From the NCBI GenBank assembly GCA_030123525.1, contig CP126125.1, positions 2,852,001 through 2,916,000 of the forward strand: a DNA stretch of 64,000 nucleotides, given 5' to 3'. The DNA is from ELB16-189 sp018266435 (GTDB taxonomy: Bacteria > Bacteroidota > Bacteroidia > Cytophagales > Cyclobacteriaceae). Made by a program: the position numbers and the translations under genes. Shown piece by piece: positions 45,252 through 54,417 of this stretch; the first letter of the stretch is position 1, and every line of letters begins with the position of its first letter. The notes beneath the pieces are model-generated. The model did no database searches. It saw only the letters and a program-made list of their open reading frames with translations, and was not told the origin of the DNA.

Positions 45252-45838
45252 AATCTGCCTATGTAAGCACGTTTAAAAGACCGCTGGATATATTGGTGTG
45301 TCTTGTTCTTTTTGTATTGACCTCCTGGTTGCTGATATTAATCTCGTTGGTATATCTTTTTACTTTTCAGTTTCCTGTGTTATTTAAACAGGAGCGAATT
45401 GGGTTGAACAACCAGACCTTTGTAATGTATAAATTTCGTACACTGGCGAGTGATGGGGCAGCGAGTGTGCAGCAAAGACGATTTTGGCTTGGGGATTTCT
45501 TGCGTTTTTTTTCGTTGGATGAATTGCCGCAGCTCTGGAATGTTTGGGTAGGAGAGATGTCTCTCATCGGGCCCAGGCCATTACCCTTAGAGTATCTTTC
45601 AAAAATGAATGACGAGCAAAAGCAACGTCATTTACTCAGGCCGGGTATAACTGGATTAACACAGGTGAGTGGTCGTCATGCTCTGGCCTGGGAAAAAAAA
45701 TTTGACCTGGATCGGTACTATGTGCATCATGTTTCGTTGGTTATGGATTTAAAAATTTTGCTCAAAACAATTGTACTTCTGGTTTCCATGAAAAAAGATC
45801 AATCGCTCGAAGAGAAAAAATTCGAAGGCAATCCATAG
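45248..45838 (+). CDS. pglC: Initiating phosphoglycosyl transferase, PglC-like
   Basis: A 196-residue monotopic phosphoglycosyl transferase. An N-terminal re-entrant/membrane helix lies at about 12-38. FKQERIGLNNQTFVMYKFRT follows, then the catalytic Asp91-Glu92 dyad in SLDELPQLWNVWVGEMSLIGPRP and RPGITGLTQVSGR. Its short length, without the large WcaJ N-terminal domain, matches PglC, which moves diacetyl-bacillosamine-1-phosphate to undecaprenyl phosphate. PglD-, PglE- and PglF-like genes downstream support that sugar. It overlaps the WbpL-like gene by 4 bp. Confidence 0.88.
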   Translation: MKSAYVSTFKRPLDILVCLVLFVLTSWLLILISLVYLFTFQFPVLFKQERIGLNNQTFVMYKFRTLASDGAASVQQRRFWLGDFLRFFSLDELPQLWNVWVGEMSLIGPRPLPLEYLSKMNDEQKQRHLLRPGITGLTQVSGRHALAWEKKFDLDRYYVHHVSLVMDLKILLKTIVLLVSMKKDQSLEEKKFEGNP

Positions 45839-45859
45839 TACAGAAACGGAAGTTAACTT

Positions 45860-45867
45860 TAGCTTTG
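45860..45867 (+). promoter_or_regulatory. Candidate internal -7 element (TAGCTTTG) before pglD
   Basis: Perfect TAnnTTTG match ending 7 nt before the pglD ATG, in the 36-bp gap after pglC. No good -33 match. If used, transcription would start at or very near the start codon. Confidence 0.35.
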
Positions 45868-45874
45868 CAGAAGG

Positions 45875-46504
45875 ATGAAGAATATTCTTATTTGCGGAGC
45901 AGGAGGTTTCGGAAAAGAAACAGCTCAACTGATCAGACAGATTAATTCAGTTTCATCCCGGTGGAATATTATCGGGTTTGCTGACGATAACAAGTCGGTG
46001 GGCGAGATGGTTGCCGGGCTTCCTGTGCTGGGTGGGGTTTCGTATGCACTTCATCATAAAGGAGAGTTAGATGTGGCCATCGCTATTGCCGACCCACACA
46101 TACGCAAATCCATTTACGAACAACTCTGTCACACCAAATTGATGTTTCCATCGCTCATTCATCCCGGAGTATCGATTGATTTCAATGCCGAAATAGGGGC
46201 AGGCTCGATTGTGTGTGCAGGCGTGCTGATAACTACTGAAGTGAAACTTGGTAATTTTTCTTTGATTAACCTGGGGTGCACGCTGGGGCATGATAGTGTG
46301 ATAGGCGATTTTACTTCGTTGATGCCTTCGGTAAACGTATCAGGCACGGTGAAAATCGGTGCACAGTGCTACGTGGGAGTAGGTGCAATCATTTTACAAG
46401 GATTAACCATTGGCGATAGTTGTCAGGTAGGTGCCGGTGCTGTAGTAACAAAATCTTTTGAAGCCGGAAAAAAAATATTGGGCGTACCCGCTCGCTCCAT
46501 TTGA
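45875..46504 (+). CDS. pglD: PglD-like sugar N-acetyltransferase
   Basis: A 209-residue acetyltransferase with the two-domain NeuD/PglD build. The N-terminal Rossmann-like UDP-sugar domain starts NILICGAGGFGKETAQLI. The C-terminal left-handed beta-helix carries the catalytic His139 in CTLGHDSVIGDF, then VKIGAQCYVGVGAIILQGL and the closing GVPARSI. In PglD this enzyme acetylates the 4-amino group of UDP-4-amino-4,6-dideoxy-GlcNAc. The partner aminotransferase gene lies 0.9 kb downstream, separated by the exosortase pair. Confidence 0.88.
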   Translation: MKNILICGAGGFGKETAQLIRQINSVSSRWNIIGFADDNKSVGEMVAGLPVLGGVSYALHHKGELDVAIAIADPHIRKSIYEQLCHTKLMFPSLIHPGVSIDFNAEIGAGSIVCAGVLITTEVKLGNFSLINLGCTLGHDSVIGDFTSLMPSVNVSGTVKIGAQCYVGVGAIILQGLTIGDSCQVGAGAVVTKSFEAGKKILGVPARSI

Positions 46505-46507
46505 GTC

Positions 46508-47041
46508 ATGAAATTTTTTTTGGAAAATAAGAAAGCACTGATCTTTTTACTCACCTTCGTTGGGGTTTATTTGGTGCTCAATACCATTTATGCCCTTTAC
46601 ATCGGGCATTATTACCCTGCCTCTGATCCGATCACACAATGGGTTTCTGATATTGTAGTTGGATTTCTTTCTCTCTTTGATGCCAGTATAAATTCGTTTC
46701 CGTCTTCGTTCAGCGAATACATTCCGATTGCCAATGATCGCGAGAACATGATATACGTTTTTGAAGGATGCAATGGCCTGAATGTAATGATTGTTTACTT
46801 CAGTTTTCTGGTTGCTTTTCGTGGGCCGGTCAGGCTCTTTGTAGGGTATGCGATTTCAGGAATAATTTTAGTGTTTATCCTGAATATTGCTCGGATTGCA
46901 TTGCTATATGGAGTGGCATTTTATTTTCCTGAACAGTTGTATTTTTTTCACAAGTACTTTTTTACGGCTACCATTTATGCCGTTGTTTTTCTGCTTTGGT
47001 ATTTTTGGGTGAAACAAGTTAGAAAGTTACAGGGTGAGTAA
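46508..47041 (+). CDS. xrtF: Exosortase, XrtF type
   Basis: A 177-residue polytopic membrane protein of the exosortase/archaeosortase superfamily. The three catalytic residues are all visible at the expected places: Cys88 in FEGCNGLNVMIVYFSF, Arg129 in LNIARIALLY and His148 in YFFHKYFF. About five hydrophobic helices surround them. Exosortases cut a C-terminal tripartite signal of small exported proteins and probably transfer them to a membrane or glycan acceptor. The short size and the adjacent associated gene match the Bacteroidota XrtF family. It is inserted between pglD (3 bp upstream) and pglE, and the likely substrate gene is at 54418. Confidence 0.88.
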   Translation: MKFFLENKKALIFLLTFVGVYLVLNTIYALYIGHYYPASDPITQWVSDIVVGFLSLFDASINSFPSSFSEYIPIANDRENMIYVFEGCNGLNVMIVYFSFLVAFRGPVRLFVGYAISGIILVFILNIARIALLYGVAFYFPEQLYFFHKYFFTATIYAVVFLLWYFWVKQVRKLQGE

Positions 47042-47444
47042 TAAAAAACCTATCGATTGGATTTTAGCCACATTTTCTATTGTAGGGATTGTATTCGTTT
47101 ACCTGTTTCAGGACTTTCCTTTTCTTGCTACCCTGATCGTTTCAGAACAAGGACTATTTGTTGGGCGCAAACTCTTGCGGGTAATTCTGAATGACTTGTT
47201 TATGTTGTTGTTTATTGCCGTCTGGTTTAAGGATAAGCAAGTTACCCGATTGGCCCTACTGATCCAGCTCATTGATAGTTTCGTGCTTCTTCCAATCTAC
47301 CTGTACTACAAACTCAGCACCGAAGGTGTGTCAGAAATTTCTGATCCGTTTCTTTCACAGTTTCACCGGCTGATCATCAACCCGACCTTGATGATTTTAT
47401 TAATCCCGGCAGTATATTTTCAAAAAATTTCTTCAAAGAAATGA
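47034..47444 (+). CDS. Exosortase F-associated membrane protein
   Basis: A 136-residue membrane protein with about four helices, starting at GTG and overlapping xrtF by 8 bp. The late block FHRLIINPTLMILLIPAVYFQK and the short size fit the small protein that always accompanies XrtF in Bacteroidota ('exosortase F system-associated' family). Its role is not known; coupling to xrtF suggests they work as a complex. The end overlaps the pglE ATG by 4 bp. Confidence 0.78.
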   Translation: MSNKKPIDWILATFSIVGIVFVYLFQDFPFLATLIVSEQGLFVGRKLLRVILNDLFMLLFIAVWFKDKQVTRLALLIQLIDSFVLLPIYLYYKLSTEGVSEISDPFLSQFHRLIINPTLMILLIPAVYFQKISSKK

Positions 47445-48559
47445 GAGAACGAATTTTTCTTTCGCCACCTCACCTGTGTGGAGAGGAAATTAGGGAAGTG
47501 GAACGTGCGGTTCAATCAAATTGGATTGCACCGGCCGGGCCGGCTACCAGACAATTTGAGAAGTTGATTTCTCAATATAACAAAATTGACCATTGTGTAG
47601 CGGTAAGTTCGGGCACAGCAGCCATTCATCTTGCGCTAATTGTTTTGGGTGTAGGGCGAGAGGACGAAGTGGTGTGCCCCACTTTCACCTTCGCGGGGTC
47701 GTGCTACCCGGTTCTGTATCAATCGGCCATACCTGTATTGGTAGATTCGGAAAAAGAAGGGTGGGGAATTGATCCAAAACTTTTAGATGAAGTCATTGCC
47801 GATCGAATCAGGCTGGGAAAAAAGCCGAAGGCCATCATTGTAGTTCACCTGTTTGGTATGCCCGCCCGGATGAATGAGATTTTGACGGTATCAAAAAAGT
47901 ATTCAATCCCTGTCATTGAAGATGCTGCGGAAGCCTTAGGCTCAACCTATCTTGACAAGCCTGCAGGAACAATGGGCGACTTAGGTATTTATTCATTCAA
48001 TGGAAATAAAATTATTACCACTTCCGGAGGTGGTGCATTGGTATCATCCAACCAGGAATGGATTAATTATGCCCGCTATTTATCCGGTCAGGCCAAAAGC
48101 CAGGCCCCGTACTACCATCACGAAGCAATGGGCTATAACTACCAGTTGAGCAACATCAGTGCCAGCCTAGGTGTGGGGCAGTTTTCCGCACTCCTTACCC
48201 GTATTGAGCAAAAGAGAAGGCTATTTCAATACTATGAATCGCAGATATCTAAATACGGTTTTGAGTTTCAACAAGAACAAGACGGAGTATTCTCTAACCG
48301 CTGGCTGACTACAGTACTAATGAAACCAGGAGCTGCTAAAAACAGCAACGAAGTTATTCGCCTTGAATTGGAAAACGAAAACATAGAAGCTCGGCTTTTG
48401 TGGAAACCCATGCATTTGCAGCCAATTTTTGAAAAATATCCATTTTATGGTTCTGGAGTGTCTGAAAATCTTTTTTCAAGAGGATTATGTCTGCCCAGTG
48501 GCTCAAATCTGAGCCAAGAAGATCAGAAACTGATCATCCAGAAATTGATAAAAAAGTAA
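47441..48559 (+). CDS. pglE: PglE-like UDP-4-amino-sugar aminotransferase
   Basis: A 372-residue DegT-family PLP enzyme. It begins RIFLSPPHLCGEEIREVERAV, the PglE/LegC-type opening. The Schiff-base Lys190 lies in YSFNGNKIITTSGGGALV, the form specific to 4-amino-sugar (bacillosamine, legionaminic) aminotransferases. Asp161 in IEDAAEALGS supports PLP. It would aminate the UDP-4-keto-6-deoxy-GlcNAc made by the PglF-like dehydratase, feeding PglD and then PglC. It overlaps the exosortase-associated gene. Confidence 0.9.
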   Translation: MRERIFLSPPHLCGEEIREVERAVQSNWIAPAGPATRQFEKLISQYNKIDHCVAVSSGTAAIHLALIVLGVGREDEVVCPTFTFAGSCYPVLYQSAIPVLVDSEKEGWGIDPKLLDEVIADRIRLGKKPKAIIVVHLFGMPARMNEILTVSKKYSIPVIEDAAEALGSTYLDKPAGTMGDLGIYSFNGNKIITTSGGGALVSSNQEWINYARYLSGQAKSQAPYYHHEAMGYNYQLSNISASLGVGQFSALLTRIEQKRRLFQYYESQISKYGFEFQQEQDGVFSNRWLTTVLMKPGAAKNSNEVIRLELENENIEARLLWKPMHLQPIFEKYPFYGSGVSENLFSRGLCLPSGSNLSQEDQKLIIQKLIKK

Positions 48560-48617
48560 GGTTACTCATTCTGAAATATTGGAATTTACCAATTAAAAAT
48601 ACTTCGTTTTTTTAAAT

Positions 48618-48625
48618 TATATTTG
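48618..48625 (+). promoter_or_regulatory. Candidate -7 element (TATATTTG) for the 1929-residue gene
   Basis: Perfect TAnnTTTG match in the 78-bp gap after pglE, ending 12 nt before ATG 48638. No good -33 match. It suggests separate expression of the large secreted protein, the small exosortase substrate and pglF. Confidence 0.4.
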
Positions 48626-48637
48626 CCACTTACCCGT

Positions 48638-51600
48638 ATGCCGATGAAATGGAAATTTACTTGGTCACTACTGTGTGCATTTGCTGTTGCGTTAGGAGGT
48701 TCATTCGCCCAAAATGTAGGCGATTATCAAACGGCCCAGAGTGGTCCTTGGAACCAGACCTCAACCTGGCAAATATGGAACGGCTCAGCTTGGGTTACAC
48801 CTGCTTCCGTCCCTTCAGGTTCTTCATCGGCAGTCGTTACCATATTAGCTACTCCTGCGGTTCATACCGTTACAGTTTCATCGGGAACAGTCAACATTGA
48901 TAACTTAACTGTAAACGGAATTCTTACGGTAAATTCAGGCACCACACTTAACCTGAACCTGACTAATCCAACGGTTATTAATGGTGTATTGAATAATAGC
49001 GGCACAATTACCGGGCAAACTAGCCTGGTTACAATTAATGGCTCGTATAATCATACCCGCAATGGAGGTAGTATCCCCTCGGCCACCTGGGTGGCAGGAT
49101 CTTTTTGTAATGTTACCGGAGTTACTAATACTGTTCCCGGTGGGTTGGGCCAGAGTTTTGATAGCTTTATTTGGAATTGTACCCAGACTGGTACAATCAA
49201 TTTTGCGGGCAACCTAACATCGGTTGGTGCTAACTTGACAATTAGTTCAACCAATGGTCAACAACTTCAACTGGCCACTTCGCAAGCTCCGGTAATCAAT
49301 ATTGGAGGCAACTTAACTGTAAGTGGAAATTCCAGACTGTCATTTATAACGACAGGTTCAGGTGCCACCATTAATGTAGGGGGCAATTTCTATTACCAGT
49401 CTACCAACACTACCGGATCAACTCTTAAATCTTCTGGAACATACACCTTGAACCTCACGGGGGATTTTAACATGAATGCGGGTACCTCTTCAGCGCAAGG
49501 AAGGCTTTTGTTTTCAAGTGGAGCCGGAAATGCAACGTGGAACCTGAATCAGGGAAATTTTTTATTAAAATGCGGAACGTTGACCCGAAGCGGTGGTGCT
49601 GGTGTGGTCAATTTTAATTTTGCAGGATTACAGACATTTTCAAATGATTCAATTGGAACAATTTCATCCGTTGTTAATTTCTTAGTCAGTTCAGGTACAA
49701 CGCTGGATATGCCTGTAAACGTCTGGGATAATACAACCGACTCACGCATTCAGGGAACAGGTACATTTACCCTTAACGGCACGCTGCGGGTTGGGTCAGT
49801 TAACTCAACGGGAGCTATTGTAACAGGTAATACGTTAGGGAACATTAGAAATTCTGGCGTCCGCACGTACAACTCAGGAGCAAGAATAGTTTATGCTGGG
49901 CTCAATGCTCAGTTTATTGGCAACGGCCACCCCACTACGGCAGGTGTTGATACCGAGATTGATAATGTTTCGGATGTAACCTTTAATACCACCACTTCGG
50001 GCAATTCAGGTAGTGCAGTATTGACCATACCCAATAATCTCATTTTAACTAATGGAAATTTTAACTTGGTTAGCACTGGAACAGCCCGTACGTTGACTTT
50101 AGACGGAAACGTAACGGCTAACTCAAATAACATTACTGTAGCTGGTGCAAACTCCAGTTTGGTTATCAATGGCACAGGCTCTTTTGGTACATTTCCATTT
50201 CCAACCGGAAGCCAGACGCTCAGAAATTTTACGTTGAACAGAACAAGTTCGGGGTCTGTATCTTTTAGCAACAGTACACTTACAATTTCTGGTACCACAA
50301 CACTTACCAACGGTACAGTAACGTTTGGGGGTACAACTGTTTTAACGGGAAATATTTCTCTGGCTACCGGCACAGTGCTGGCGTTTGATAATCAATCACT
50401 CACCACCGGAGCTGACATTACTTACGCAGGCACAGGTGCACTTTCAGCCAGCGGTACATCCACTTTAACCATGAACAGTGGAGCTGCTATAACGTCAGAC
50501 CTTGTTTTTTTAGGAACGAATAATACATTACAGTCTCTGACAATTAGCTACACAAATAGCTCGGGCACTGTTTCAATCGGTTCTTCAGGAGTTAACGTAA
50601 CTAATTCATTAACATTAACAGATGGAATTTTGAATATTCCTACTGCAGGACTTCTTACTATGGGTAATAACTCCCTGGTAACCAGAAATGTAACAGGTGC
50701 CAGTCCTAGTTCTATTACAGGTAACAGTCCTTCGGGTGGACCATGGACACTGAAGTACAGCGGCACAGCCAGTGTTACAACCGGTTTAGAGATACCCTCT
50801 GCAGGTTCTCCGCAGATTGCCGGGTTATTGATTACAACAACGGCCGGAACCGTTACCCTCGGACAGGCTTTGACAATCGGATCGGGCGGAATCACTCAAA
50901 GTGGATCTAGTGGAATTTTCACTTGCGGAGCTAACGCGGTCTCCACCTCATCTTTTAATCAAACAGCCGGAACTTTTACAGCACCCAGTTCAACCCTAAC
51001 ACTAACAGGAAACTTAACTACATCCGGCTCAGCCTTTAATAACAACTCGGGTACAATAATCTTCAATGGAACTTCAATCGTATCGGGTACATTGAACCCT
51101 AATTATTATGCAGTAACCATTAATGGTGGGGCCTCAGTTACCGCACCTGCTACCTGGAATATTCAAAGTAATTTCTCTAACAGTGGTACATTCAATGGGG
51201 GAACCGGAACGGTTAATTTCAGTGGGGCAAACGTGCAAACCATATCAGGCTCATCCAACACTACATTTTACAATTTGACCGTAAACAAGTCAGGCGGCAG
51301 CCTGACCGTAAGTTCTGCTGAAACAGTCTCAAACAATTTTACACTCACAGCAGGTACGTGCAATATTTCATCACCCGTTTCAATGACCAATACCACAGGC
51401 CTGCTTACGCTAACGGCAGGAACCATGGCCATCACGTCCAATAATTTAAGTTTGGCAAATGGAGCAACAATTTCACGAGCAGCGGGTTCAATCACTACTT
51501 CATCGCCTGGAGGAGGCCCATGGAACCTTGTTTATACAGGAGGTTCAAAAACAACCGGCCTTGAAATACCTTCTTCGGGAAGCGTACTCACAGTAACCTT

Positions 51601-54412
51601 GAACACAAATAATGCAAGTACCGTTATTCTTCAGGCAGGGCAGGCATTGAGTGTAACGAATGCCTTTACAATCAGTAATTCAGGACGAACATTTAACTCC
51701 GGTGCCAACAATGTAACAGTAGGTTCGTTGTCAAACAACGGAACGTTTACGGCACCTTCCGCAACCGCTACAACCGGCTTGACTCTTAACGGTGATTTCA
51801 CCAACAGTGGCACTTATAATGCAAATGGAGGCACCGTGCACATTGGTGCTGCTGTGACAGTTTCTGGTACTGCGCCCACGTTCAATAATTTTGTGGTTGA
51901 TGCAGCCGGAAGTTTTACAGCTCCTTCTTCGTTTCCGTTGACGGGTAGCCTGACCAATAACGGTTCTTTTACTACCAGTGGCACAGTCTCTTTCTCTGGA
52001 AACACAGCCAAACAAATACTGGGAACCAATAAAATCACTTTCAATAACCTGACTCTGACTGGTGGCACTAATGTCAATGATTTAACATTAGCTACTACGG
52101 CCGGGGCAGATGTAACCGGCATAGTCACATTATTGGCTCCTGCTAATGCGGCTGTGTTAACGATTAATGCAAGTTGCCCTTTTACTTTGCTGTCAACCGC
52201 AGACCGTCCAACTGTTGATGCGAGTGTTGCGGCAATACCGACCGGAAGTTCAATAAGTGGCAACGTAACAGTGCAGCGCTACATGAGCAAGATTGGCGTG
52301 GCGGCCTACAATTACCAGGTGTACCATGATATTTCTTCACCGGTAAATACAAACGTGGCTGACCTTCAGAATTCACTACCAATCACTGGAAATTTTACCG
52401 GTGCCAGCATCGTTTCCGGAGTTACTAATTCCAATCCTGGTTCTGCGGCTATGGCTTGGTATGATGAAACTCAAACTGGCGGCATAAATACCGGGTGGAC
52501 TGATTTTCCTGCTGATGGAACCGATAACACCGCTTCATTCGTAAAGGGCAGGGGATATTCTCTTTTTGTTTTTGGAAGCGATCCTCCGGTTACAACCAAT
52601 GGTATGGCCAAATGGTCATTAACCGGCCCAATTTGGAGCGGAACTTTTAATTTACCTGTAACCTACACCAATACCGGGAGTCCCTCTGATGATGGTTGGA
52701 ATTTGGTAGGCAATCCATATCCTTCAGCCATTGATTGGAAGGCAGCAAGCGGGTGGACTAAAACTAATGTAGATGATGCTATTTATGTGGATGATTACAA
52801 TACGGCTAATCCGGTATTCGCTTCGTATGTCAATGGTGTCGGTACCAATGGAGGAACTCAATACATAGCGACTGGCCAGGGTTTTTGGGTTCATGCCAAT
52901 GCCGCAGCACCCGTAGTTGGTGTTTCTGAAAGCATAAAAGTACCTGGTCAATCTACTACTTTCTTCAGGCAAGCAGAACCACCCAACTTGATCCGCATAG
53001 CACTGATAGATGCAAACTCTCTACGCGATGAATCAGTAATCTACTTTTCTGATTCAGCCACAGTAGGCTTTGATAAGAGATACGATGCCAGAAAATTGAA
53101 CAACCAATACGGGTACTTAAACCTTTCTTCATTGTCGCCTGTTAATGAGCCATTTGCTATTCATGCTCTACCGTTTGATAATACGGCATGTGCCACCACT
53201 GTGCCATTAAAAGTTACTAATGTGGCAACAGGAAACTACAGCCTATCCTTCAGTGAGTTTCAATCCATGCCCTCTTCATTATCCATAAAATTGAAGGATA
53301 AATATTTGGGCAGTAATACAGATGTTCGGCAAAATCCTATTTATGTATTTTCCGTTGATAAAAATGTAGCAGGCTCAATTGATTCTACCCGTTTCAGTAT
53401 GATATTTACTTACTCCGCTGTTCCGGCTTCGATTATGGCCAGTGGGGTAAGTGTTTGTGATACCACCATGGCTAAGGTAACGATCAACAACACTTCTCCA
53501 GAGTTTGTCTATACGCTTAGCACCTCTCAGGGATCAGTTGTAATACCAGCTATACAAGGAAGCGGATCTAATCTTATTCTTCCGGTATCAGCAAAAAATT
53601 TAGCCATAGGTAAAAATACATTTACAATTAAGGCAGCCAATAGTTTTTGCCAGACATTGTCTTTATCTGATACAGTTTCAATCAGGTTGGTTGCTCCTCC
53701 GTCTGCCCCAACGGCAATTTCCTCCTCGTCATGCGGAAGTGGGTTGATTACGCTAACGGCTTCGGGTGCAACCGGAACTGGTTATTATAACTGGTATGAT
53801 TCGCTTAATGCATCGTATCCTTATCCGGTGCAAACAGCTGCATTTGTAACAGACAGCTTATCGAAACCCAAAACATTTTATGTGTCAATCACCAGTAGTT
53901 TGGGATGCGAAGGAGCAAAAGCAGCTGTAACAGCTAATGTTGTTAACTTAAATCCGGCCACGATTACAGTTACGGGGCTTACTACCTTGCAGTCCAACTA
54001 CTCCTCTGGCAATCAATGGTATTTAAACGGATCGGCAATCAGCGGAGCAACCGGCCAGACATTGACTGTTAACCAATCGGGAACGTATGGATTGACCGTT
54101 AATTCGCAGGGTTGTTCAGTATCCTCTCCAACTAAGGACATGGTGGTTACTTCCGTAGAAGAGGTTTCTAATAGTATTAAAGCATATCCAATTCCCGTAA
54201 AGGGAACATTGTATATGGAGGTGCCTGATCAGGGACCGACATCCGGAGAGTTGTATAATGCCATGGGTATGAAAATAACTTCATTAGGATTCACAGGAGA
54301 TGGTCTGAAGCAAATTTCTAGTTATAATTTTGCACGGGAGAGCGCTGGGGTTTATTTTGTAAGAATTAGTCAAGGAAATGCAATAACTGTAGTCCGCATC
54401 ATTAAAGATTAA
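48638..54412 (+). CDS. Giant T9SS-secreted repeat protein (about 1924 residues)
   Basis: The start is ATG 48638 or 48644; the frame also opens at TTG 48623, which overlaps the -7 element. A signal peptide (ending GGSFAQ) precedes residues about 30-1190, which are Ser/Thr/Asn/Gly-rich with endless short beta units of the type 'G-N-L-T-x-S-G-x-F-N-N-N-S-G-T', a parallel-beta-helix or adhesin-like stalk. A block with GGPW...GLEIP(S/A) occurs twice, near 50735 and 51515. The second half has the conserved WNLVGNPYPSAIDW and GQGFWVHANA motifs of Bacteroidota secreted proteins, then Ig-like domains. The end (AYPIPVKGTLYMEV to VRIIKD) is a T9SS type-A sorting domain. Probably a surface adhesin or structural protein. 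Confidence 0.85.
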   Translation: MPMKWKFTWSLLCAFAVALGGSFAQNVGDYQTAQSGPWNQTSTWQIWNGSAWVTPASVPSGSSSAVVTILATPAVHTVTVSSGTVNIDNLTVNGILTVNSGTTLNLNLTNPTVINGVLNNSGTITGQTSLVTINGSYNHTRNGGSIPSATWVAGSFCNVTGVTNTVPGGLGQSFDSFIWNCTQTGTINFAGNLTSVGANLTISSTNGQQLQLATSQAPVINIGGNLTVSGNSRLSFITTGSGATINVGGNFYYQSTNTTGSTLKSSGTYTLNLTGDFNMNAGTSSAQGRLLFSSGAGNATWNLNQGNFLLKCGTLTRSGGAGVVNFNFAGLQTFSNDSIGTISSVVNFLVSSGTTLDMPVNVWDNTTDSRIQGTGTFTLNGTLRVGSVNSTGAIVTGNTLGNIRNSGVRTYNSGARIVYAGLNAQFIGNGHPTTAGVDTEIDNVSDVTFNTTTSGNSGSAVLTIPNNLILTNGNFNLVSTGTARTLTLDGNVTANSNNITVAGANSSLVINGTGSFGTFPFPTGSQTLRNFTLNRTSSGSVSFSNSTLTISGTTTLTNGTVTFGGTTVLTGNISLATGTVLAFDNQSLTTGADITYAGTGALSASGTSTLTMNSGAAITSDLVFLGTNNTLQSLTISYTNSSGTVSIGSSGVNVTNSLTLTDGILNIPTAGLLTMGNNSLVTRNVTGASPSSITGNSPSGGPWTLKYSGTASVTTGLEIPSAGSPQIAGLLITTTAGTVTLGQALTIGSGGITQSGSSGIFTCGANAVSTSSFNQTAGTFTAPSSTLTLTGNLTTSGSAFNNNSGTIIFNGTSIVSGTLNPNYYAVTINGGASVTAPATWNIQSNFSNSGTFNGGTGTVNFSGANVQTISGSSNTTFYNLTVNKSGGSLTVSSAETVSNNFTLTAGTCNISSPVSMTNTTGLLTLTAGTMAITSNNLSLANGATISRAAGSITTSSPGGGPWNLVYTGGSKTTGLEIPSSGSVLTVTLNTNNASTVILQAGQALSVTNAFTISNSGRTFNSGANNVTVGSLSNNGTFTAPSATATTGLTLNGDFTNSGTYNANGGTVHIGAAVTVSGTAPTFNNFVVDAAGSFTAPSSFPLTGSLTNNGSFTTSGTVSFSGNTAKQILGTNKITFNNLTLTGGTNVNDLTLATTAGADVTGIVTLLAPANAAVLTINASCPFTLLSTADRPTVDASVAAIPTGSSISGNVTVQRYMSKIGVAAYNYQVYHDISSPVNTNVADLQNSLPITGNFTGASIVSGVTNSNPGSAAMAWYDETQTGGINTGWTDFPADGTDNTASFVKGRGYSLFVFGSDPPVTTNGMAKWSLTGPIWSGTFNLPVTYTNTGSPSDDGWNLVGNPYPSAIDWKAASGWTKTNVDDAIYVDDYNTANPVFASYVNGVGTNGGTQYIATGQGFWVHANAAAPVVGVSESIKVPGQSTTFFRQAEPPNLIRIALIDANSLRDESVIYFSDSATVGFDKRYDARKLNNQYGYLNLSSLSPVNEPFAIHALPFDNTACATTVPLKVTNVATGNYSLSFSEFQSMPSSLSIKLKDKYLGSNTDVRQNPIYVFSVDKNVAGSIDSTRFSMIFTYSAVPASIMASGVSVCDTTMAKVTINNTSPEFVYTLSTSQGSVVIPAIQGSGSNLILPVSAKNLAIGKNTFTIKAANSFCQTLSLSDTVSIRLVAPPSAPTAISSSSCGSGLITLTASGATGTGYYNWYDSLNASYPYPVQTAAFVTDSLSKPKTFYVSITSSLGCEGAKAAVTANVVNLNPATITVTGLTTLQSNYSSGNQWYLNGSAISGATGQTLTVNQSGTYGLTVNSQGCSVSSPTKDMVVTSVEEVSNSIKAYPIPVKGTLYMEVPDQGPTSGELYNAMGMKITSLGFTGDGLKQISSYNFARESAGVYFVRISQGNAITVVRIIKD

Positions 54413-54417
54413 CCGAA

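Noticed and set aside
49051..52382. Many long minus-strand frames rich in Val, Pro and Leu
   Set aside because: They are shadows of the Thr/Ser/Asn-rich repeats of the giant T9SS gene, which has a signal peptide and sorting domain in its own frame.
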